Shown here in pieces: positions 12,949 to 16,923 of a stretch of DNA of 16,923 nucleotides. The notes beneath the pieces were generated by a model. That model was not told the DNA's origin. It searched no databases and was given only the letters and a program-made list of their open reading frames with translations. A program made the translations under genes and the position numbers. Position 1 is the stretch's first letter. Every line of letters begins with the position of its first letter. Source of the stretch: Thermoleophilia bacterium (GTDB taxonomy: Bacteria > Actinomycetota > Thermoleophilia > Gaiellales > Gaiellaceae); the NCBI GenBank assembly GCA_025933895.1, contig JAICZB010000018.1, forward strand, positions 1 to 16,923. The letters are read 5' to 3'.

Positions 12949-13620
12949 GTGTTCTTTCTGCTCTTCGGATCCAGCTGCTCGGGCAAGACGCTCGTGCTGG
13001 ATGCGCTTCGCGGCCGGGTCGACGCACTTGTTGTCCATGACTTCGACGAGATCGGCGTCCCGGCAGGTGCGGATCTCGCATGGCGCCATCGCGCCAACGA
13101 GGAGTGGGTGCGGCGGGCGCTCGAGCACCAGGCGCGGGGGACCGATCTCCTCCTGGCGGGCCAGACGCCGCTCGGCGAGCTTCTCGCAACGCCGTCAGCG
13201 TCGCGGCTCGAGGCGATCTCGGCTTGCTTGCTCGACTGTGATGACGTGATCCGACTGGAGCGCCTCACGGCGCGCGGACCCGAGTGGCTTTCGCAGACCG
13301 GCGGAACGCTCCGCACCTACGTCAATTGGGCGGGCTGGATGCGAGGCCACGCCGCCGACCCGAGGTCGAGCGTCGACGTGATCAGGTGCGACGCTGCGTG
13401 GGACGAGATGCGCTGGTCACGGTGGAATCTCTGGCGTGCGGGCGATCCGCGCTGGCGCGTCCGTGTGGTCGACACGTCCGCCTCGCCCGTCGAAGAGGTT
13501 GCCGGAGAGCTGGTCGAGTGGATCGGCGAGGAGCGGGCTCTCCTCCGTGCGGGTACGCATCCGCTCCGTGGGCACGAGCTTGCGACCAGCCACGAAGGGA
13601 GCTGCGATGGGAATGCTTGA
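12949..13620 (+). CDS. P-loop NTPase of unknown substrate
   Basis: The 223-residue protein starts with strand FFLLFGSSCSGKT, Walker A GSSCSGKT at 7-14. VVHDFDEIGVP follows at 28-38 with the acidic pair often used for substrate or Mg2+ in small kinases. TDLLLAGQTPLGELLATPSA (65-84) and ISACLLDCDDVIRLERLTARG (90-110) resemble the Walker B strand and the kinase-type strand plus LID helix. Many Trp and Arg residues lie in 115-165 (NWAGWMRG, WDEMRWSRWNLWRAG). The overall architecture is that of a small-molecule or nucleotide kinase-like AAA family protein, and the substrate is not deducible. The GTG start follows the MerR stop by 8 nt. Its last 14 nt overlap the VOC gene. It is not similar enough to the other P-loop gene at 2717 to be an obvious duplicate. 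Confidence 0.75.
   Translation: MFFLLFGSSCSGKTLVLDALRGRVDALVVHDFDEIGVPAGADLAWRHRANEEWVRRALEHQARGTDLLLAGQTPLGELLATPSASRLEAISACLLDCDDVIRLERLTARGPEWLSQTGGTLRTYVNWAGWMRGHAADPRSSVDVIRCDAAWDEMRWSRWNLWRAGDPRWRVRVVDTSASPVEEVAGELVEWIGEERALLRAGTHPLRGHELATSHEGSCDGNA
13595..13601 (+). promoter_or_regulatory. Shine-Dalgarno of the VOC gene
   Basis: AAGGGAG ends 5 nt before the ATG at 13607. It sits inside the upstream gene and decides this start over longer in-frame openings back to 13436. Confidence 0.7.
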
Positions 13621-13987
13621 TCATCTCGGGATCGGCGTGGCCGACTACGAACGGAGTAAGGCGTTCTACGCGCAGGCGCTCGAGCCACTCGGCTACAAGC
13701 TCCTCCTGGAGTTCTCGGGCGCAGCTGCCGGCTTCGGCCAGGCGGACGGAGGCAGGCCGTCGTTCTTCATCGAGGCACACGGTGAGCCTGCGCGCGGACG
13801 GCTCCATATCGCGTTCGGCGCCGAGAGTCGCGAGTTCGTCGACGCCTTCCACGCGGCTGCGCTCGAGGCGGGCGGAACCGACAACGGCGCGCCCGGCGTT
13901 CGCTGGTACCACACGAACTACTACGGCGGCTACGTCCTCGATCCCGACGGCAACAACGTCGAGGCCGTCTGCCACGAGCCCGGCTAG
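13607..13987 (+). CDS. VOC superfamily (glyoxalase/dioxygenase-like) protein
   Basis: The 126-residue protein is a two-module vicinal oxygen chelate fold. The first half opens MGMLDHLGIGVADYERSKAFYAQALEPLGY with H6. The second has GRLHIAFGAESREFVDAFHAAALEAGG with H67, and the end reads GYVLDPDGNNVEAVCHE with E119. H6, H67 and E119 are placed as the usual His/His/Glu metal ligands, so a metal site is probably retained. The GYVLDPDGNNVE signature is typical of the lactoylglutathione lyase-like subgroup, but the substrate cannot be named. It overlaps the upstream P-loop gene by 14 nt and has a good Shine-Dalgarno, so it is an operon-internal gene. Its TAG stop overlaps that of the convergent TIM-barrel gene in CTAG (13984-13987). 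Confidence 0.88.
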   Translation: MGMLDHLGIGVADYERSKAFYAQALEPLGYKLLLEFSGAAAGFGQADGGRPSFFIEAHGEPARGRLHIAFGAESREFVDAFHAAALEAGGTDNGAPGVRWYHTNYYGGYVLDPDGNNVEAVCHEPG

Positions 13988-14823
13988 CGCGCGCCGAGCA
14001 GGACGTCGCCGATCGCTCGGGTCGAGCCCGCGTCGGGCGCCTCGCTGATCACGGTCGCCGGCCGCTCGAAGCGTGCCAGCGCCTCGCCAAGGGGCTCGGC
14101 GCGCAGCGTCCCTTCGCCGTAGGGGAGATGCTTCGTCTCGTTGCGGTTCGCGTACTGGATGTCGCTGAAGTGGAGGTGGAACGGCGCGCCCGGCTCGAGC
14201 ACGGCGTCCGCGCCGGCAAGGACGTCGGCGAAGGCGTCCGCCTCGAGGAACGCGCCGTCGCTCGTCGCGTGCATGTGCGCGAAGTCGAGCACCGGCCGCA
14301 CGAAGTCGACCTGCCCCGCGATCGCGAGCACGTCCTCGACCGTGCCGAGATCGCGCACGCGTCCCATCACCTCGACGCCGAACGGCACGAGCCGGTCCTT
14401 CGCTTCCAGGCGCTCGCGCAGGTCGCCGAGCTGGTCGACGACATCCGCGATCGCCTGCTCCCGCTCGCGCCCGAGCAGGAAGCCCGGATGGAAGACGATC
14501 AGCCGCGCGCCGCACGCCTTCGCCAGCCCGGCCGTGTGGTCGAGCATCCCGAGCGCCATCTTGAACTTCTTGCCGCGGTCGGCGTGGCCCATGAACGCGG
14601 CGAGGGGAGCGTGCACCGAGAGAGCGACGTCGGCTGCAACCGCTGCCTCGGCGAACAGTGGTGCCGTCTCGTAGTCGAGCCAGAAGCCGCTGACGAACCC
14701 GATCTCGCAGGCGCGGTAGCCCTCCGCAGCGAGCGCCGCGAACGACTCCTCGAACGTGGGCGCCTCCGGCAGCCCGCTCGGGCCGTAGCGGATCTCAGCT
14801 ATGTCCGCTCCCCGCGCCGGCAA
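13984..14823 (-). CDS. Endonuclease IV-like TIM-barrel protein
   Basis: The product (279 residues from TTG 14823) is a xylose isomerase-like/AP endonuclease family 2 barrel. Likely metal ligands in order: H71 (VHAP), H112 (FHPGF), E151 (GVEVMG), D180 and H183 (LDFAHMHA), H218 and D221 (HLHFSDIQ), H232 (KHLPYGEGTL) and E261 (SEAPD). This is close to the three-metal site of endonuclease IV (Nfo), and the IRYGPSGLPE opening recalls archaeal Nfo-like proteins. A role in abasic-site repair is plausible, but sugar-isomerase relatives exist. The start is uncertain: TTG 14823 lies in the loop of an 8-bp hairpin. No ATG or GTG lies between it and the conserved core, and an ATA eight codons in has a better Shine-Dalgarno (GGGGAG). 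Convergent with the VOC gene. Confidence 0.78.
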   Translation of the reverse strand: MPARGADIAEIRYGPSGLPEAPTFEESFAALAAEGYRACEIGFVSGFWLDYETAPLFAEAAVAADVALSVHAPLAAFMGHADRGKKFKMALGMLDHTAGLAKACGARLIVFHPGFLLGREREQAIADVVDQLGDLRERLEAKDRLVPFGVEVMGRVRDLGTVEDVLAIAGQVDFVRPVLDFAHMHATSDGAFLEADAFADVLAGADAVLEPGAPFHLHFSDIQYANRNETKHLPYGEGTLRAEPLGEALARFERPATVISEAPDAGSTRAIGDVLLGAR

Positions 14824-14870
14824 AGCCGGCGCCTTCGCTCCTTGTTGAGCTCCGTCGAGCCTACGCTCAT
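14799..14870 (-). other. Possible leader ORF before the endonuclease IV-like gene
   Basis: A 23-codon reading frame runs from ATG 14870 to TAG 14801-14799. The ATG follows TAGGCT (14883-14878) by 7 nt. The peptide has an Arg-rich middle (KERRRR). Its stop overlaps the first candidate codon (ATA 14802) of the conserved barrel sequence as ATAG. Coding is unproven. Confidence 0.2.
14814..14832. promoter_or_regulatory. 8-bp hairpin over the TTG start of the endonuclease IV-like gene
   Basis: GCGCCGGC-AAA-GCCGGCGC is a perfect 8-bp inverted repeat with a 3-nt loop. It spans the annotated TTG start (14823-14821). In mRNA it would be a very stable stem likely to affect initiation. Confidence 0.4.
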
Positions 14871-14883
14871 TCGAGGGAGCCTA
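14858..14883 (-). promoter_or_regulatory. Tandem TAGGCT -10-like boxes
   Basis: Two identical reverse-strand hexamers, TAGGCT at 14883-14878 and 14863-14858, lie 20 bp apart upstream of the endonuclease IV-like gene. The nearer would give a 5' leader of about 29 nt to the TTG. Confidence 0.35.
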
Positions 14884-14902
14884 TGCCGTCCGACCCTCTT
14901 CC

Positions 14903-14915
14903 TACCTTTTTTGCC
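14903..14915 (+). promoter_or_regulatory. Leaderless-type -10 box for the 80-aa gene
   Basis: TACCTT at 14903-14908 ends 7 nt before the ATG at 14916. It favours that ATG over the one at 14883, which has only a GAGGGAG with a 3-nt gap. Confidence 0.45.
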
Positions 14916-15158
14916 ATGCCCGAGCGCCCCTCCAGGATCGACCTCCTAGAGCTCGACATCGACCTCCGCCTCGCCGATCTCTGGCGCGAGACGCTCGACG
15001 TGACGGACTGGAACCTCGAGGTCGTGGCCGCCTTCCTCCGCGCCGCCTACGGCAAGGGCTACTGCGACGCGCTCACCGAGGACGCGCCGGGCTCGCTGTG
15101 CCACGAGCACGGGTATCGCATCCCGGCGCGCAAGCCGGCCAAGACGCCGAAATCCTGA
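14916..15158 (+). CDS. Small soluble protein of unknown function
   Basis: The 80-residue product is not recognised. Residues 7-33 (RIDLLELDIDLRLADLWRETLDVTDWN) and 35-52 (EVVAAFLRAAYGKGYCDAL) look like helices. Two Cys (C51, C63) occur with nearby His in SLCHEHGYRIP, and a basic Lys/Pro tail ends the protein. There is no signal peptide or membrane span. With the upstream ATG 14883 it would be 91 residues, but the -10-like box lies between the two starts. It precedes ccmE by 46 bp on the same strand, yet ccmE has its own -10-like box, so an operon link is not implied. It may be lineage-specific. Confidence 0.65.
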   Translation: MPERPSRIDLLELDIDLRLADLWRETLDVTDWNLEVVAAFLRAAYGKGYCDALTEDAPGSLCHEHGYRIPARKPAKTPKS

Positions 15159-15191
15159 CGCGGGACTGACACATCAGCCGTGGCACGGGGC

Positions 15192-15204
15192 TACGATAGG
15201 CGCC
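15192..15204 (+). promoter_or_regulatory. Leaderless-type -10 box for ccmE
   Basis: TACGAT at 15192-15197 ends 7 nt before the GTG at 15205. Confidence 0.45.
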
Positions 15205-15612
15205 GTGGGATCCAGTCCTGCGCGGCTCGTAATCGCCCTCTCGGTGGCCGCTGCACTCGCGGTCTTCGTCGTCTACACGGCGCTCGCCGGTAACGGCGTC
15301 GCGCAGCTGACACCGAGCTCCCTCGCCGGTCACAAGGGCGACGTGACGCTCGTCGGCACCGTCCTCGGCAAGCCGCAGGCCCGCGATGCGTACAAGAAGG
15401 TCGGCATGCGCTTCAAGCTCAAGGACATCGGGAGCAGGAACGCCGCTCGGGTCCCCGTCGTCTACCACGGCAGCGTCCCGGACCTGTTCAAGACCGGACG
15501 CCACGTCGTCGTCGAGGGGACGCTCCACAACGGGGTCTTCGTCGCGAAGCCCGGGTCGCTCACCACGAAGTGCCCCTCGAAGTACGCGCCCGCGAAGTCC
15601 TCGAACACCTAA
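15205..15612 (+). CDS. ccmE: CcmE, cytochrome c-type heme chaperone (Cys type)
   Basis: CcmE carries heme covalently on the outer face of the membrane and hands it to CcmF for attachment to apocytochrome c. The 135-residue protein has an N-terminal membrane anchor (about 7-27, ARLVIALSVAAALAVFVVYTAL). An OB-fold core follows (about 45-116: GDVTLVGTVLGKP, MRFKLKDIG, VPVVYHGSVPDLFKTGRHVVVEG, VFVAKPGSL). The heme-binding motif is CPSKY (C123, Y127). Classical System I CcmE has HxxxY here; CxxxY is the variant described for Desulfovibrio and archaea. The GTG 15205 start gives a proper anchor. Stop TAA and the ccmF ATG share one base (TAATG, 15610-15614), so the pair is coupled. Confidence 0.93.
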   Translation: MGSSPARLVIALSVAAALAVFVVYTALAGNGVAQLTPSSLAGHKGDVTLVGTVLGKPQARDAYKKVGMRFKLKDIGSRNAARVPVVYHGSVPDLFKTGRHVVVEGTLHNGVFVAKPGSLTTKCPSKYAPAKSSNT

Positions 15613-16923
15613 TGGCCCCACTCGGGCGCGCGGCACTCCTCCTCGCCTTCGGCCTCGTCGCGTACGCGCTCGTCGCCGGATCGTTTGCCGCGTGGAAGCG
15701 CCGAAGGCGGCTCGCGCTGTCGGCCCAGAACGCTCTTCTCGCTGCGTTTCCGGTCACGCTCATCGCGGCGATCGTCCTCCTCGTCGCGCTCGGGCGCCGC
15801 GACATGACCTTCCTCTACGTGTGGCAGCACACGAGCCACAAGCTGCCGCTCGGTTACGCGCTCTCGGCGTTCTGGGGCGGCCAGGAAGGCTCGCTCCTGC
15901 TCTGGCTGCTCGTGCTCACCGGCTACGGGGGGCTCGCCGTCTGGCTCAACCGCCGCTCGCGCGAGCTGATCGCGTGGACGGTGCCCGTGTTCGGCCTCGT
16001 CGCGATCTTCTTCGCCTTCATGCTCTGCTTCGTCTCGAGCCCGTTCCACGTCCAGCCGGCCCCGACCGACGGCCGCGGGATGGTGCCGAGCCTGCAGAAC
16101 CCGTACATGCTCGCCCACCCGCCGATGCTGTACCTCGGCTACGTCGGGCTCACCGTCCCGTTCGCTTTCGCCATGGGCGCGCTCCTCTCGGGCCGGACGG
16201 ACGAGCGCTGGATCGTCGCAACGCGCCGCTGGACGCTCGCCGCGTGGACGTTCCTCGGCGTCGGCCAGCTGATCGGCGCCCACTGGGCGTACGTCGAGAT
16301 CGGCTGGGGCGGCTACTACGCCTGGGATCCGGTCGAGAACGCCGCGCTCATGCCGTGGCTCGCGTCGACCGCCTTCCTCCACTCGGTGATGATCCAGGAG
16401 AAGCGCGGGATGCTGAAGGTCTGGAACATGGTGCTCGTCGCGCTTGCGTTCAACCTGTCGCTGTTCGGGACGTTCCTCACACGGTCGGGAGTGATCGACA
16501 CGATCCACACCTTCTCGAAGAGCCCGATCGGGGGCTGGTTCCTCGGCTTCCTGACGCTGATGGTCGTCGTCTCGGTCGCTCTGATCCGCTGGCGTCTGCC
16601 GCTGCTGCGCACGAAGACGAAGCTCGAGTCGCTCGTCTCACGCGAGGCGACGTTCCTCTACAACAACCTGCTGCTCGTCGCCCTCTGCCTGACGATCCTC
16701 TGGGGCGTCCTCTATCCGGTCCTCTCCGAGGCGGTGCGCGGCGAGACCCGCTCGGTCTCGAAGCCGTACTACGACTTCTTCTTGCACACGTTCGGGCTGC
16801 CGCTGCTGCTCCTGATGGGGCTCGGGCCGCTCGTGGCGAGGAGGCGTGCGTCGCTCCGCTCGCTCGGAAAGACGTTCCTCATCCCGTTAGCCGCGGCTGT
16901 CGTGGTCGGCGCGGCGCAGCTCG
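15612..16923 (+). CDS. ccmF: CcmF/NrfE-type heme lyase (5' part, cut by window end)
   Basis: CcmF accepts heme from CcmE and ligates it to the CXXCH cysteines of apocytochrome c in the membrane. The open frame runs from ATG 15612 through 437 codons to the window edge; family members have roughly 600-650 residues, so about two thirds is present. Many membrane spans are visible. Landmarks: FWGGQEGSLLLW (87-98), SSPFHVQP (142-149, H146), AHPPMLYLGYVG (168-179, H169), and the heme-binding tryptophan-rich WWD-type loop GWGGYYAWDPVENAALMPWL (231-250). RSGVIDTIHTF follows further on. In the WWD loop the usual WW pair is YY (Y235, Y236), while W232, W238 and D239 are kept. It is directly coupled to ccmE. 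Confidence 0.95.
   Translation, partial: MAPLGRAALLLAFGLVAYALVAGSFAAWKRRRRLALSAQNALLAAFPVTLIAAIVLLVALGRRDMTFLYVWQHTSHKLPLGYALSAFWGGQEGSLLLWLLVLTGYGGLAVWLNRRSRELIAWTVPVFGLVAIFFAFMLCFVSSPFHVQPAPTDGRGMVPSLQNPYMLAHPPMLYLGYVGLTVPFAFAMGALLSGRTDERWIVATRRWTLAAWTFLGVGQLIGAHWAYVEIGWGGYYAWDPVENAALMPWLASTAFLHSVMIQEKRGMLKVWNMVLVALAFNLSLFGTFLTRSGVIDTIHTFSKSPIGGWFLGFLTLMVVVSVALIRWRLPLLRTKTKLESLVSREATFLYNNLLLVALCLTILWGVLYPVLSEAVRGETRSVSKPYYDFFLHTFGLPLLLLMGLGPLVARRRASLRSLGKTFLIPLAAAVVVGAAQL

Noticed and set aside
12949..13987. Toxin-antitoxin or defence module made of the P-loop and VOC genes
   Set aside because: The overlap is only normal operon coupling. Neither protein shows toxin, antitoxin or defence-domain motifs.
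13382..14515. 377-codon reverse-strand frame across the VOC and TIM-barrel genes
   Set aside because: It overlaps two well-supported genes and its composition is shadow-like.
15609..16508. 299-codon reverse-strand frame opposite ccmF
   Set aside because: It is antisense to the CcmF membrane spans and WWD-type loop; the charged Glu/Arg/Asp repeats are what antisense of a hydrophobic GC-rich gene gives.

Overview
The window is dense, GC-rich bacterial DNA with about 23 genes on both strands. Coding regions favour G/C-ending codons and GTG starts (13 GTG, 8 ATG, 2 TTG by my choice of starts). The content (ruvCAB, recJ, a bifunctional Rel, a phosphohexomutase, Cys-type ccmE with ccmF, MerR and VOC proteins) and the promoter style suggest a deep-branching actinobacterium, probably Thermoleophilia/Gaiellales-like. 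That placement is inference. The DNA looks chromosomal: I see no rRNA, tRNA, CRISPR array, transposase or phage gene.

Layout: ruvC (35-526) faces a MazG-like gene. A small membrane protein gene leads into the ruvA-ruvB pair (1120-2705), followed by a P-loop kinase-like gene and a small unknown gene (to 3517). A two-gene reverse-strand unit (4619-3385) encodes an unknown soluble protein and an unknown polytopic membrane protein. Its last part is antisense to the small unknown gene. Next come a small membrane protein (4642-4929), a secreted GH16 glycosidase on the reverse strand (5927-4947) and recJ (6087-7961). A 331-bp gap with a 171-bp inverted-repeat element follows, then rel (8293-10506). 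A reverse-strand unit 12670-10610 holds a phosphomannomutase/phosphoglucomutase, a hotdog thioesterase and a mini-GAF protein. After a truncated MerR gene with an intact-looking MerR-type operator come a P-loop protein and a VOC protein. An endonuclease IV-like TIM-barrel gene lies on the reverse strand. The window ends in a small unknown gene, ccmE and the first 437 codons of ccmF (cut by the window edge).

The main system-level signal is in gene starts. Fourteen of about 17 first genes of transcription units have a hexamer TA(G/C)NNT ending 5-8 nt (nine times exactly 6 nt) before the start codon. That is the geometry of a -10 box driving a leaderless mRNA that begins at the start codon. In four head-to-tail junctions the TAG stop codon of the upstream gene is itself the first half of the next gene's -10 box. 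Divergent pairs place two such boxes back to back, once sharing a TA step. Genes inside operons instead use 1-14 nt overlaps, two of them with a Shine-Dalgarno sequence. The clear outlier is the GH16 gene, which has a strong Shine-Dalgarno, a TTG start and no such box.

Functionally the ruv/recJ group serves recombination and repair, Rel the stringent response, and ccmEF cytochrome c maturation. The rest is metabolic or unassigned. No complete unknown multi-gene defence or biosynthetic system is visible. The most original signals are the leaderless/stop-codon promoter architecture and the 171-bp inverted-repeat element upstream of rel.
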